Assembly (NCBI RefSeq): GCF_027105095.1
Contig: NZ_CP114278.1
Location: 2,294,001 to 2,358,000 of the forward strand
Source: Brevundimonas vesicularis
GTDB taxonomy: Bacteria > Pseudomonadota > Alphaproteobacteria > Caulobacterales > Caulobacteraceae
Direction of reading: 5' to 3'
Length of the DNA stretch: 64,000 nt
The position numbers were made by a program, and so were the translations under genes. The notes under the pieces were generated by a model. The model saw only the letters and a list, made by a program, of their open reading frames with translations, was not told where the DNA came from and did no database searches. Below, piece after piece: positions 45,911 through 55,246 of the stretch (positions are counted from its first letter, which is position 1; each line of letters starts with the position of its first letter).

Positions 45911-45972
45911 AGAGCCTGATCGCTTTTTTGACGAACCGCTGCGCGGTTCGGCTGATGTGTGAATCAGGCTCT
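45911..45972. repeat. Nested-hairpin repeat unit 1
   Basis: A 62-base cruciform-type unit. The outer stem AGAGCCTGAT (45911-45920) pairs with ATCAGGCTCT (45963-45972). The inner stem CGAACCGC / GCGGTTCG (45932-45939, 45943-45950) has a TGC loop. The ends match an inverted copy 12 bases away. It resembles REP-type intergenic elements. Confidence 0.85.
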
Positions 45973-45984
45973 TGCTTTAATCTG

Positions 45985-46044
45985 GAGCCTGATTCACGGC
46001 ATCAGCGAAGTCGCGAAGCGACTTCCCCTCTACCGATCAGGCTC
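45985..46044. repeat. Nested-hairpin repeat unit 2 (inverted copy)
   Basis: A 60-base unit. The outer stem GAGCCTGAT (45985-45993) pairs with ATCAGGCTC (46036-46044). The inner stem GAAGTCGC / GCGACTTC (46007-46014, 46018-46025) encloses GAA. Read on the minus strand, its ends match unit 1 closely, while the inner stem differs in sequence but keeps pairing. Its last base touches the transglycosylase stop codon. Confidence 0.85.
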
Positions 46045-46841
46045 TAGGTCGATTCCTTGCCACTTGGCGAGAAAGCGCCGCCGAAGCCGCTGCTGGACGA
46101 CCCATCCTGACCGAGCAATAGCGCCAGAAGGCCTTGATCCTGCTTCAGGCGATCCAGACGTGCGGCCAGCATCTGGTCCTTGTCGCTCAGGTTCGGCACG
46201 GCGTATTTCGTCTCGCCGGCTCCGGCGGCGGGTGCGCCCTCGCCGGCCGTACGCTGCAGATTGGCGTGAACCTCGGCGACCGTGGCGGCGCGTCCATTGC
46301 GATAGAAGATGCTGCGGTTGGCCCGCGCAGCGTCGGGGAACAGCGCTGCGGCGCTGCCGCCCGGATTACGATCCATCGCCTCCATCAAACCAGCGGCCCC
46401 AGCCGGCCCCAGGAAATGAGCCGCATACAGATCGCCTGCGCCCGGTTCCTTGCCCGTGCGTCCGCGCAGATAGGCGGCGTTGGACGCCGTCAACTCGGCC
46501 GCCATGGTTGAGGCCGCATGGGGATCGAACCGCAGGTCCAGCACCACGTTGCGCGCCGAACCCTCGACGCGCCAACGTCCGTCCGACCCGCGATGGATCA
46601 GATCGGCGTACTGGCCATAGCCGTGCTGGGCCCCGTGCTGCTTGACCGTGCCCAGCCAAGTCTGCTCGATAAATTGAAACAGCCCGGCCGCTGACGAGGT
46701 CGGGGCCTTGGCCGACGGGTTCATCGCGCTCTCGCGCCGCGCGGTCTTGACCAGGAAGTCATAGTCCACGCCAACGGCGTTCGACGCGCGCCGGATGGCC
46801 GCCTCTACGCCTCCTGTCGATGGAATCGCTCCGATACCCAT
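46044..46841 (-). CDS. Lytic transglycosylase-like (SLT) protein
   Basis: 265 residues. The SLT fold begins near residue 20: [38 protein letters not shown], with the catalytic Glu in ARRESAMNP and the GLFQF motif. No cleavable signal peptide is apparent, so export may use another route, as for some flagellum-associated muramidases. The C-terminus is low complexity (Ser/Gly). It probably cuts peptidoglycan. It is divergent from the TonB-like gene. Confidence 0.85.
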   Translation of the reverse strand: MGIGAIPSTGGVEAAIRRASNAVGVDYDFLVKTARRESAMNPSAKAPTSSAAGLFQFIEQTWLGTVKQHGAQHGYGQYADLIHRGSDGRWRVEGSARNVVLDLRFDPHAASTMAAELTASNAAYLRGRTGKEPGAGDLYAAHFLGPAGAAGLMEAMDRNPGGSAAALFPDAARANRSIFYRNGRAATVAEVHANLQRTAGEGAPAAGAGETKYAVPNLSDKDQMLAARLDRLKQDQGLLALLLGQDGSSSSGFGGAFSPSGKEST

Positions 46842-47007
46842 GTGCGAAGGGTCGGCGAACGTAGTTAACCAACTCTTAATTCTTAACGGTCGCGTTAACG
46901 CCTCGACCTTCGTCGAACGGGAAAACTTCGCCGTAAAGCCGCCACAACCTGCGCGCTCAACTTCCAGTTACGGGCGCTGCGGGGGCGGTGAACGAGGGAG
47001 TGACGTT

Positions 47008-47742
47008 ATGATGATCCGTGCTGCCGGTGGTCCCGGCTTGATCAGCCCGATCGACTTCGGGGAACGCAAGAAGCCTATCCCGCGCTGGATGCTGGGCGCC
47101 ATCGGCGTCTCGGTGATCCTGCACGTTGCGGCGGGGGTGGTGCTTTATAATCAACGGTTCGAGCTGAGCGGGCTGACGCCGCCCGAAAAGCCCGATGCCC
47201 CGATCGATATCGTCTTCCAAACGCTGCCGGAGCCCAAGCCGCTTCCGCCCACGGTTACGGCCGCCCCGCCGACGCCAATCCATAAGCCGGCGCTGGCCGT
47301 TCCTGTCGATGTGCCGACAATCGCACTGACCCCGCCAGACAATCCGACGAATACGGCGCCGCCCGGACAAGTGATCGTCAGCACCGCACCCACCGGCGTC
47401 GAAGGCGGCACGGCGACGGTCGAGACGCCGCCTCGCCCGCCCTCGGTGATCAACAATCCGACCTGGGCCAGCCGTCCGTCGGCGGCCCAGATGGCGCGGG
47501 CCTATCCAAGCCGCGCCGCAGAGAACGGGACGCCAGGGTCCGCCAGCCTCAGCTGCGTGGTGCGGGTCGATGGCGGTCTGACCGGCTGTCGCGTTGTGGG
47601 CGAGACGCCGAGCGGCCAGGGCTTCGGCCGCGCCGCGCAGAGCCTGACGCGTGACTTCCGCATGAACCCGCGCACCGTTGACGGCCGGCCCATCGACGGC
47701 GCGACCGTCAACTTCACCGTCCGATTCGCGATGGAGGGCTAG
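47008..47742 (+). CDS. TonB-like energy-transducing protein
   Basis: 244 residues from the ATG just after GAGGGAGTGACGTT; longer in-frame starts would overlap the divergent gene. One membrane helix ([21 protein letters not shown]) is followed by a Pro/Thr-rich periplasmic spacer to about 150. A TonB C-terminal domain follows ([36 protein letters not shown]). No exbB or exbD is present. It could energise TonB receptors such as the one at 28293-31244, although this is only a possibility. Confidence 0.88.
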   Translation: MMIRAAGGPGLISPIDFGERKKPIPRWMLGAIGVSVILHVAAGVVLYNQRFELSGLTPPEKPDAPIDIVFQTLPEPKPLPPTVTAAPPTPIHKPALAVPVDVPTIALTPPDNPTNTAPPGQVIVSTAPTGVEGGTATVETPPRPPSVINNPTWASRPSAAQMARAYPSRAAENGTPGSASLSCVVRVDGGLTGCRVVGETPSGQGFGRAAQSLTRDFRMNPRTVDGRPIDGATVNFTVRFAMEG

Positions 47743-48752
47743 AACCGACCAGGGTCGAGGGCGCGGGCGTGCGGCGACGCCGTCCGCCCCTCGATCGAAT
47801 CGGCGACCACGGCGCCGACCAAGGGTCCCAGCAGCCAGCCGTTGCGGCGCGGCGCCAAGGCCAAAAACAGACCCTCTTCACCAGGCGCCGCGCCCGCGAG
47901 CGGCAGACCATCCGCCGTAGCGCCCCGGATGCCGACGCGCCATTCGACCGCCAGCGGTTCAGGCGACCGCCCCAGCGCAGCCCACGCCGCCTGGGTCAGG
48001 CGTTCGCACGCCTCGGCATCCGGCGCCGTATCCCGCCGCCCCGGCTCCATCGTCGCTCCGATGACCGCGCCAGACGCCATTGGCGCGACATAGGCGCCCG
48101 GTCCGCGCACGACATGATCGACAAGATGTCCGGCTGCGACACCGATCTGTCCGCGGATCGGCTGGATCTCCTCGATCAATCGGCGCGCGACATCGGGCAG
48201 ACCCGCAACGGCCTCACCGGCGCCGGTGGCCAGCACGACCGCCTCCGCATCCAGCCACTGATCGCCGATTTCGAGTCGCCAGCCGCCATCGGCGCGGGCG
48301 ATCGTCGTCACCCTCCCCGCTACGACAGCCTCGCCCAGCGCCTGCCTCAGCGCCGCTAACGCCTGTGCAGGATCGACCTGATAATCCTCTTCTGTCGTGA
48401 CGGAGTCGCCCTCGCGCCATGCGTCGAAGCCCAGCGCGCGCAATCTCGCTTCCATCCCTTCCACGTCGCCGCCTCGCCATTCGGCCGGTCGATACGCCAG
48501 AGCGATCCTCGCCGCCGCCGCGAACTCGGGCCAAAGGTCGCGTCCCGCCCGAAACAGTTGGGCGCGATCAACCGACACGTCGTCGATGGCCGATTCCATT
48601 GCCGGGGCGATCATCCCCGCAGCGATCAGGGAGGCATTCACCTCGCCGGGATCGACCACCAACACCGCTTGGCCGCGCCGATGCAGTTCGAACGCCGTGC
48701 AAAGCCCCAGCACGCCGGCGCCGACGATCACGATTGGAGAAGAAGACATCAC
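47739..48752 (-). CDS. FAD-dependent amino-acid oxidase, ThiO-like
   Basis: 337 residues of the DAO family. The dinucleotide-binding [20 protein letters not shown] is at residues 7-26, and RGQIG and [14 protein letters not shown] follow in the usual order. Glycine oxidase (ThiO) supplies dehydroglycine for the thiazole of thiamine, but no other thi gene is in the window, so a D-amino-acid oxidase role is equally possible. It overlaps the TonB-like gene tail to tail by 4 bases. Confidence 0.82.
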   Translation of the reverse strand: MMSSSPIVIVGAGVLGLCTAFELHRRGQAVLVVDPGEVNASLIAAGMIAPAMESAIDDVSVDRAQLFRAGRDLWPEFAAAARIALAYRPAEWRGGDVEGMEARLRALGFDAWREGDSVTTEEDYQVDPAQALAALRQALGEAVVAGRVTTIARADGGWRLEIGDQWLDAEAVVLATGAGEAVAGLPDVARRLIEEIQPIRGQIGVAAGHLVDHVVRGPGAYVAPMASGAVIGATMEPGRRDTAPDAEACERLTQAAWAALGRSPEPLAVEWRVGIRGATADGLPLAGAAPGEEGLFLALAPRRNGWLLGPLVGAVVADSIEGRTASPHARALDPGRF

Positions 48753-48800
48753 GGGCCGTCTGATCGACCCGTGACGCCCCTATTGCAAGATGGCTTTCGC

Positions 48801-50648
48801 CTATTCCGCCGCCATGGAGGCCGCGCCGGCGTCGTCCAGACGCGCGACCAGGGCCGCGTGCTGGTCCCACAGGGCGGTCGGCAGTCGATCGCCGAACTGG
48901 CGATAGAAGTCGGGGATCAGCGCCGCCTCTTCGGCCCAGACGCCTGCATCGACGTCCAACAGGGTCGACAATTGCGCCGGCGTCAGGTCCAGGCCTGACA
49001 GGTCCAAGGCCGTGACTGACGGCACGCGCCCGACCGCCGTATCGACCGCCTCGGCGTCGCCGTCGATCCGCTCGCTGATCCACTTCAGCACGCGCGCATT
49101 GTCGCCAAAACCGGGCCAGACGAAGCGGCCGTCCTGATCCTTTCTGAACCAGTTGACGAAGAAGATGCGCGGCAGTTTTGAGGCGTCTCGCCCCTGCCCC
49201 GTCTTCAGCCAATGGGAGAAATAGTCGCCCATGTTGTAACCGCAGAACGGCAGCATGGCGAAGGGATCGCGGCGCAGTTCGCCGACCTTGTTCTCGGCCG
49301 CCGCCGTGCCTTCGGACGCCACGGTCGAGCCCATGAAGACGCCGTGCTCCCAATCGAAGGCTTCGGTCACCAGCGGCACGGCGCTGGCGCGGCGGCCACC
49401 GAACAGAATGGCGTCGATCGGCACGCCCTTGGGATCTTCCCACTCCGGCGCGATGGCCGGGCATTGGCTGGCGGGCGCCGCGAAACGGGCGTTGGGGTGG
49501 GCGGCGGGTTCGCCGGACGCGGGATCGTGCGGATTTCCCTTCCAGTTCGTCAGGCCGTCAGGCGCCTGTTTCGTCAGCCCCTCCCACCACACGTCGCCAT
49601 CGTTGGTCAGGGCGGTGTTGGTGAAGAGGGTGTTGGAGGCCAAGGTCTCCAGCGCATTGTGGTTGGTGTTGCGGCTGGTGCCCGGCGCGACGCCGAAGAA
49701 GCCGGCCTCGGGATTGACCGCATACAGTCGCCCGTCGTCGCCGAACCGCATCCAGGCGATGTCGTCGCCGATGGTCTCGGCCTTCCAGCCCGGCAGGCTG
49801 GGCTGCAGCATGGCCAGGTTCGTCTTGCCGCACGCGCTGGGGAAGGCGGCAGCGACGTATTTCGCTCGGCCCTTCGGATCCGTCAGCTTCAGGATCAGCA
49901 TGTGCTCGGCCAGCCATCCCTCATCACGAGCCATGATCGAGGCGATGCGCAGGGCGTAGCATTTCTTGCCCAACAGGGCGTTGCCGCCATAGCCCGAGCC
50001 ATAGGACCAAATCTCCCGCGTCTCGGGGAAATGCACGATCCATTTGTCGTCGTTGCAGGGCCAGGCCACGTCCGCCTGACCATCGGCCAGCGGCGCACCC
50101 AGGGTATGGACTGCCGGCACGAAGACGCCCGTTTCGCCCAACTGATCCAGCGCCGGTTTACCCATACGGGTCATCACGCCCATCGACAGGGCGACATAGC
50201 CGCTGTCGGTAATCTCGACGCCCAGGGCGCTTATCTCCGACCCCAGCGGGCCCATGCAGAACGGGACGACATACATGGTCCGCCCGGCCATGCAGCCGTC
50301 GAACAGACTGTCTAGGCGGGCGCGCATCTCGATCGGATCGGCCCAGTTGTTGGTCGGACCGGCGTCAGCCTCGTCGTCCGAGCAGATGAAGGTGCGGCTC
50401 TCCACGCGCGCGACGTCGCGGGGATCGGAGGCGGCGTAGTAGCAGCCCGGCCGCTTGGTCTGATCCAGCGCCTTCAGCGTGCCCTTGGCCAGCAGGTCGG
50501 CGGTGATGGCTTCTTTCTCGGCCTCGGAGCCGTCGCACCAATGGACCTTGGCGGGCTTGGTCAGGGCGGCGATCTGCTCGACCCAGGCGATCAGCCCGGC
50601 ATGGGCGGTGGGCGCCGGGCGCAATCCGGGCGTAGTGAGAATGGACAA
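48801..50648 (-). CDS. pckG: Phosphoenolpyruvate carboxykinase (GTP)
   Basis: 615 residues, the usual length of the GTP-dependent enzyme that converts oxaloacetate to phosphoenolpyruvate in gluconeogenesis. The nucleotide loop with the reactive Cys reads [12 protein letters not shown] near residue 285. The metal-binding and substrate regions [26 protein letters not shown] and PWLYPGFG-type [13 protein letters not shown] are present. It is a single-gene unit with a palindrome 54 bases upstream. Confidence 0.97.
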   Translation of the reverse strand: MSILTTPGLRPAPTAHAGLIAWVEQIAALTKPAKVHWCDGSEAEKEAITADLLAKGTLKALDQTKRPGCYYAASDPRDVARVESRTFICSDDEADAGPTNNWADPIEMRARLDSLFDGCMAGRTMYVVPFCMGPLGSEISALGVEITDSGYVALSMGVMTRMGKPALDQLGETGVFVPAVHTLGAPLADGQADVAWPCNDDKWIVHFPETREIWSYGSGYGGNALLGKKCYALRIASIMARDEGWLAEHMLILKLTDPKGRAKYVAAAFPSACGKTNLAMLQPSLPGWKAETIGDDIAWMRFGDDGRLYAVNPEAGFFGVAPGTSRNTNHNALETLASNTLFTNTALTNDGDVWWEGLTKQAPDGLTNWKGNPHDPASGEPAAHPNARFAAPASQCPAIAPEWEDPKGVPIDAILFGGRRASAVPLVTEAFDWEHGVFMGSTVASEGTAAAENKVGELRRDPFAMLPFCGYNMGDYFSHWLKTGQGRDASKLPRIFFVNWFRKDQDGRFVWPGFGDNARVLKWISERIDGDAEAVDTAVGRVPSVTALDLSGLDLTPAQLSTLLDVDAGVWAEEAALIPDFYRQFGDRLPTALWDQHAALVARLDDAGAASMAAE

Positions 50649-50702
50649 GGGCGTCTCCTGAGCGAAAAGGTCCGACGATCTGACGCCGTCGTGGCCTTCA
50701 GC

Positions 50703-50717
50703 GCGTGACGATCACGC
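50703..50717. promoter_or_regulatory. Palindrome upstream of pckG
   Basis: GCGTGA-CGA-TCACGC is a perfect 6-base inverted repeat 54 bases before the pckG start codon. It is a plausible operator for a carbon-metabolism regulator of pckG. A repeated TTGCGC occurs further upstream, near 50731 and 50760. Confidence 0.45.
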
Positions 50718-50844
50718 ACTGTTACAAGCGAATTGCGCCGGGCCTCGGTGATCGTCAAGTTGCGCAAAAAATGCACACACAACCGGCCTTTCGCGGTGAG
50801 AAATCGCAGATGTGTTCGTCGCGTTTCGGCGATACTTAGGTGGC

Positions 50845-51480
50845 ATGAATAGCCTGGATTCCATCACTGTCTTGCCGGACGGCGCACTGACATCGCCCGC
50901 CGCGCGTCGAAACGCCGAGGCGATTCTTCGTGTGCTCCGCGCCCATCTGTCCGCGCGTGGATCGGTGCTCGAGATCGCGTCCGGATCGGGCGAACACGCC
51001 GCCGCCTTCGCCGCCGCCCTGCCGGATCTGGACTGGACGCCCAGCGACCCCAGCGATCAGGCCCGCGAAAGCATCACCGCCTGGAGCCGCCAGCTCGATC
51101 TGTCGAACCTGAAGCCGCCGTTGGCGCTCGACGCCGGCGATCACACGACATGGCCGTCCGACATTTTTGACGCCCTGTATTGTGCGAACATGACGCACAT
51201 AAGCCCCTGGTCGGCGACCGAGGGGCTGATGGATCTGGCCGGTCGGGTCTTGCGACGGCCCGGCGGCCTGCTGGCGCTTTATGGCCCCTACCGCGAGGCC
51301 GAGGTTACGCTGGCGGAGTCGAACGCCGCCTTCGAGGCCAGTCTGAAGGCGCGAAACGTGCAATGGGGTTTGCGTGATCGCGAAGCGGTCGAGGCCCTAG
51401 CCCGCTCGCATGGCCTTGCAGCCACGCTACGGGTTCAGATGCCGACGAACAACCTCATCCTGCTGTTCCGCACCGTCTGA
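50845..51480 (+). CDS. DUF938 family SAM-dependent methyltransferase-like protein
   Basis: 211 residues from the ATG preceded by TAGGTGGC. The fold starts with TSPAARRNAEAILRVLRAHL, then the SAM-binding loop VLEIASGSGEHAAAFAAALP, DPSDQARESITAW, and the DUF938 signature NMTHISPWSATEGLMDLAGRVLRPGG-type segment. It probably methylates a small molecule. The substrate is unknown. It faces the DJ-1-like gene, ending directly beside it. Confidence 0.88.
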   Translation: MNSLDSITVLPDGALTSPAARRNAEAILRVLRAHLSARGSVLEIASGSGEHAAAFAAALPDLDWTPSDPSDQARESITAWSRQLDLSNLKPPLALDAGDHTTWPSDIFDALYCANMTHISPWSATEGLMDLAGRVLRRPGGLLALYGPYREAEVTLAESNAAFEASLKARNVQWGLRDREAVEALARSHGLAATLRVQMPTNNLILLFRTV

Positions 51481-51972
51481 TCAGACGATCGCGCCGACCA
51501 GCTTGGACAGTGCGCCGTTGTCGCTCAGCAGGGTCACGGCGCCGTCCTTGAAAACCGCGCCATCGGCCTCGGCGGAAACGCCGAAGCGCTCGGCCGACAG
51601 GGCCACGCCGTTAGCGAAGGCGATCACCGTCAGGCCGTTGGCGCGCGCCAGGTCGATCAGCGACCGCGCGGCCGCCAACGACGCCTCGTCCGTCGAACCG
51701 CCCGGAACGACCAAACCCTTCAGACGGCCTTCGGCGATGTCCTTGGCCGTTGCGGTGGCCAGCACTGTCACGCCGCCGGCGATCAGACTGGCGTCGCCCG
51801 TCGAGATCGGGGCCAGGCCCACGCCTTCGGCCCGCAACGCGCCCTCCACATCACCCAACTCGCCAAACGCCATGTCACGCCGCATCACCAGCCCCATGCG
51901 CAGACGGGTGGGAACGGGACGGTTGTAACCGGTGCGACGGGGGCCTGCGGAAGATTTGTTTTGAGCGAACAA
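51481..51972 (-). CDS. DJ-1/PfpI-like protein lacking the nucleophile Cys
   Basis: 163 residues with a TTG start preceded by AAGGAGACG. The Rossmann-like layout includes GLVVPGGSTDEASLAAARSLIDLARANGLTVIAFANGVALSAERFG. At the nucleophile elbow, where DJ-1 and PfpI proteins have Cys (ICxG type), this protein reads AFANG and has no Cys, so protease or glyoxalase chemistry is unlikely. The N-terminal strand is also atypical. It may be a degenerate, non-catalytic member. It probably forms a single-gene unit. Confidence 0.7.
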   Translation of the reverse strand: MFAQNKSSAGPRRTGYNRPVPTRLRMGLVMRRDMAFGELGDVEGALRAEGVGLAPISTGDASLIAGGVTVLATATAKDIAEGRLKGLVVPGGSTDEASLAAARSLIDLARANGLTVIAFANGVALSAERFGVSAEADGAVFKDGAVTLLSDNGALSKLVGAIV

Positions 51973-52251
51973 GACGTCTCCTTGGTATGTTTCAATACTG
52001 ATCCAGATCCGACAAGCGACGCTGTCGAACCACCCACGCCGATGACCAGAAAGATGAAAATCGACGGGTCCGACGCGTGTCGTCCCGCACTCTGGATCAT
52101 TTGTGGAATGCCGTCAGATATAGTGACGATCCCGTCTGAATCAACCTGCCAGTTCAAACGGACCGGCCTTGCTAATTCTGAAAACGGCGATCCGCTTGCT
52201 CGCGATCCCGCCCGGCTCTAGACAGCCGCATCGACTGGACGACGGAATCGC

Positions 52252-53031
52252 ATGGCCTTCACCCGCACCTATGATGGCGACGAGCCCGTTCGCGTGAACA
52301 AGTGGCTGGGCCAGACCGGCGTCTGTTCGCGACGCGAGGCCGATACCCTGATCGCCAATGGTCTGGTCTCTATCGATGGCGAGACGATCACCGACGCCGG
52401 CAGAAAGATCCAACCGGGCGAAACCCTGAGCCTGAACGACACCGCCCAGGCGGCCTTGGCGACGGGCATGACCCTGGTGCTGCACAAGCCGGTCGGTTAC
52501 GTCTCGGGCCAGCCAGATCCCGGCAAGATCCCAGCCGTGCGACTTCTGAAGACGCCCAATCGTATCGGCGAGGGCGAGACGCCTGGCCGCGACGCCTCCC
52601 TACCCCCCATCGGTCGGCTGGATGAGGATTCTCGTGGCCTGTTGCTTCTGTCGTCGGACGGCGTCGTCGCCAAGGCGGTGATCGGCCCGGCGTCCGAGCT
52701 GGACAAGGAATATCTGGTCGTCGTCGAAGGCCAGATCACCGAAGGCAAGCTCAGCAAGCTGCGCCACGGCCTGTCGCTGAACGACAAGCCCCTGAAGCCC
52801 GCCCGCGTCACCCAGATCGAGCAGCAACGCCTTCGCTTCGTCCTGACGGAGGGCAAGTATCGCCAGATCCGCCGCATGTGCGAACTGGTCGAGCTGCAGG
52901 TCGTGGATCTCTATCGCATCCGCATCGGGCCGCTGGAACTGGGCAACCTGCCCGAGGGTCGCTGGCGCCACCTGACCGATCAGGAACGCGCGATGCTGAT
53001 CGCGGCCTCGACGACGCCGCCCGCGCCATAA
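52252..53031 (+). CDS. RNA pseudouridine synthase, RsuA/RluF family
   Basis: 259 residues. An N-terminal S4 RNA-binding domain (VRVNKWLGQTGVCSRREADTLIANGLVSIDGE) precedes the catalytic domain with the Asp motif GRLDEDSRGLLLLSSDG and the later EGKYRQIRRMCELVELQVVDLYRIRIGPL. Motif detail is closest to RluF (23S rRNA U2604), but RluB or RsuA activity cannot be excluded. Its 3' end overlaps the convergent ATP12 gene by 52 bases. Confidence 0.9.
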   Translation: MAFTRTYDGDEPVRVNKWLGQTGVCSRREADTLIANGLVSIDGETITDAGRKIQPGETLSLNDTAQAALATGMTLVLHKPVGYVSGQPDPGKIPAVRLLKTPNRIGEGETPGRDASLPPIGRLDEDSRGLLLLSSDGVVAKAVIGPASELDKEYLVVVEGQITEGKLSKLRHGLSLNDKPLKPARVTQIEQQRLRFVLTEGKYRQIRRMCELVELQVVDLYRIRIGPLELGNLPEGRWRHLTDQERAMLIAASTTPPAP

Positions 53032-53792
53032 TCTAGCGCCCTGAACCACCGATCCAGCAATTGGGCTTCCTCACGGCGCGCCGCGGTGCGTTCGGCGGCC
53101 TCGGCGTCCACGCCCCACTGCTCTTCCTGAAACAGCTCGTCGATCCGCGACAGGTCGAACGCCGCGCCGCCCTCCAACGCCCCCTGCTCCACCGCCAAGG
53201 CCAATACGGCCGACCCCAGCAGAGGCACGGCCGTCGCCAGTCCGGTCAGGCGGAAGTCGTCCAGCGACAGGGCGTGCGCCTTGACCCGCGCGATGGCGTC
53301 AGGCGACTGCGGCCGATGCACGATGCCTTCCACAGGCTCCAGCGCCACACCCATCTCGCGCGCGGCCCAATCGCGCCAAGGCCCCCACTCCCGCGCCTGC
53401 TGTTCGACCAGCGGCGTCGGATGTTCAGCCAGATAGCAGACCACATCCGATCCGGCATAGGCGGCGATCTCGTCCGCCACAGCCTCGCGCGCCTGCCCAA
53501 TCCGGTCGATCGCGGTCGAGGCCAAGCGCGTCGCTGGCATGGTCGAGGGATCCAGGAACTGCCCCTGCGCCGCCCATTCGTCGGCGACCAACTGCGCCGC
53601 AGCCTGTGTCGGCAAGACCAGCGCCGCCTTGTCCGGCGTCTTCGGCGTGCGTCCGTCCAACAGCACGGCCCAGCCCCCGTCCGCATGCGGCCCGACACCC
53701 GCCTCGGTCCAGAAACGGGAGATGCGGTCTTCTGTCTCGCGGAACCCTTTGCGAGCGGCAACGATGGGATCGAGCGGTGGAATATGGCTCAT
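52980..53792 (-). CDS. ATP12-family F1-ATPase assembly chaperone
   Basis: 270 residues. The ATP12 family, known from mitochondria and alphaproteobacteria, chaperones the F1 alpha subunit. Supporting segments are AVLLDGRTPKTPDKAALVLPT, LVADEWAAQGQFLDPSTMPATRLASTAIDRI, VVCYLAEHPTPLVEQQAREWGPWRDWA and LEPVEGIVHRPQ. The start overlaps the rluC-type gene by 4 bases, and the order crcB, pseudouridine synthase, ATP12 is familiar in this group, often with a HAD phosphatase that is absent here. Confidence 0.93.
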   Translation of the reverse strand: MSHIPPLDPIVAARKGFRETEDRISRFWTEAGVGPHADGGWAVLLDGRTPKTPDKAALVLPTQAAAQLVADEWAAQGQFLDPSTMPATRLASTAIDRIGQAREAVADEIAAYAGSDVVCYLAEHPTPLVEQQAREWGPWRDWAAREMGVALEPVEGIVHRPQSPDAIARVKAHALSLDDFRLTGLATAVPLLGSAVLALAVEQGALEGGAAFDLSRIDELFQEEQWGVDAEAAERTAARREEAQLLDRWFRALDYGAGGVVEAAISIARS

Positions 53793-54814
53793 CGGATTCG
53801 CTTCACGCCCAGGAATGGATCGTCTTCGGCTTCGTCTTCGGAGAAGCCGAAGTGGGCGAAGCCGGCTTTCATCTCGGGGCTCAAGGGGGCGGTGACCTTG
53901 AGAACGCCGCCGCGCGGGTGGTCCAGTTCGATGCTGCGGGCGTGGAGTTGCAGCTTCAGCGGACCCGACAGTTCACGCGATTTCTCATCGCCGTATTTCG
54001 GATCGCCCAGGATCGGATGGCCGATCCCCGCCATATGGGCGCGCAACTGGTGCGTCCGTCCGGTGAAGGGGCGCAACGCCATCCATGACGCCCGGTGCGA
54101 GGCGCGGCTGATGGTGGAGAACGCCGTTTCGGCCGGTTCGGCGCGCGGGTCCTTGCGCTCGGCCGGGCGCATCATCTCGAAGTCGTTGATGCCGGTCTTC
54201 TTCAGCGGCATGTCGATCTGGCCCGAATAGGGTTTCGGATTGCCGATGACGATGGCCCAATAGGTCTTCTTGGCCTGCCGCCGCGCGAAGGCGCCCGCCA
54301 GCCGCTTCGCCGCCTCCGGCCCCTTTCCCAGCAGCAGAACGCCCGAAGTGTCGCGGTCCAGACGGTGGACCAGACGCGGACGCTCCAATCCCTCGCCCCA
54401 TGCCGACAGCAGACGGTCCACGTGGCGGCTCGTCTTGGTCCCGCCTTGCACCGCCAAACCATGCGGCTTGTTCAGGGCGATGACCATGTCGTCTTCGTAC
54501 AGCACCAGCGACTTGGCGAAGGCGATGTCGCGTTCGGACAGGGTGTGGGCGTCGCCCGCCTGGCGAGAGGTGTCGTCGGGGATCGGCGGCACGCGCACGG
54601 CGGCGCCGGCGGTCAGCCGACCTTCGGGTTTGATGCGGGCGCCGTCCACGCGGATCTGGCCGCTACGGGCCATCTTCTGCACCTGGATGTTCGACAGATG
54701 CGGCCAGCGCCGACGAAACCAGCGATCCAGCCGGATGCCGTCCTCGTCCTCGGCGACATAGATCGTCAGGACTTCGCGCTTGGGCGCGTCGGCTGCGGGC
54801 GGCTGATCGGTCAA
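53789..54814 (-). CDS. Ribosomal large-subunit pseudouridine synthase, RluC/RluD type
   Basis: 341 residues. An S4 domain (IRLDRWFRRRWPHLSNIQVQKMARSGQIRVDGARI) and the RluA-family catalytic motif LVHRLDRDTSGVLLLGKG, with Asp as nucleophile, are followed by PFTGRTHQLRAHMAGIGHPILGDPKYG. It converts uridines in 23S rRNA. Coupling to both neighbours is by 4-base overlap (crcB upstream, ATP12 downstream). RluC is the likeliest subtype from this gene order. Confidence 0.93.
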   Translation of the reverse strand: MTDQPPAADAPKREVLTIYVAEDEDGIRLDRWFRRRWPHLSNIQVQKMARSGQIRVDGARIKPEGRLTAGAAVRVPPIPDDTSRQAGDAHTLSERDIAFAKSLVLYEDDMVIALNKPHGLAVQGGTKTSRHVDRLLSAWGEGLERPRLVHRLDRDTSGVLLLGKGPEAAKRLAGAFARRQAKKTYWAIVIGNPKPYSGQIDMPLKKTGINDFEMMRPAERKDPRAEPAETAFSTISRASHRASWMALRPFTGRTHQLRAHMAGIGHPILGDPKYGDEKSRELSGPLKLQLHARSIELDHPRGGVLKVTAPLSPEMKAGFAHFGFSEDEAEDDPFLGVKRIR

Positions 54815-55206
54815 GCGGGAACTCCAAAGGCGCGGCGGGCGACCATCAGGCCGACGAACAGGGCCGCGATGGCCAGAACCACCGAGCCGATCACATAGGC
54901 GGCGGCCAGGCCGATTTGGCGGCGCTCGATCATCTGCACCGCTTCCAGCGAATAGGACGAAAAGGTCGTGAACCCGCCAAGCACGCCCACGGCGGCGAAC
55001 AGGCGCACCATCTCCTGCTGCGCCCCGCCCCGGAACGCCAGCCAGCCGACGAGCAGACCCATCAGCAGACCGCCGCCGACGTTGGCGGCGAAGGTGCCAA
55101 CGGGCCAGCCGGCATTGGGGGCAAGCCGCCCGGCGGCGAGGCCAAGGCCATACCGCGCCATGGAGCCGATGGCCCCACCTGCCGCAACGAGAAGAAAACG
55201 TGTCAT
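54811..55206 (-). CDS. crcB: Fluoride exporter CrcB/Fluc
   Basis: 131 residues with four membrane helices. The signature GGAIGSMARYGLG, GTFAANVGGGLLMGLLVGW and GGFTTFSSYSLEAVQM is that of the dual-topology fluoride channel. The ATG at 55206 is chosen over an upstream frame because the family begins MxxxLLVAxGGAIG. A 6-base-stem hairpin sits just before the start, and no ordinary ribosome site is visible. No fluoride riboswitch consensus was recognised. Confidence 0.95.
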   Translation of the reverse strand: MTRFLLVAAGGAIGSMARYGLGLAAGRLAPNAGWPVGTFAANVGGGLLMGLLVGWLAFRGGAQQEMVRLFAAVGVLGGFTTFSSYSLEAVQMIERRQIGLAAAYVIGSVVLAIAALFVGLMVARRAFGVPA

Positions 55207-55246
55207 CGTGCGGCGATATATACGCCGCCCGCGCCGAAAGCGATGG

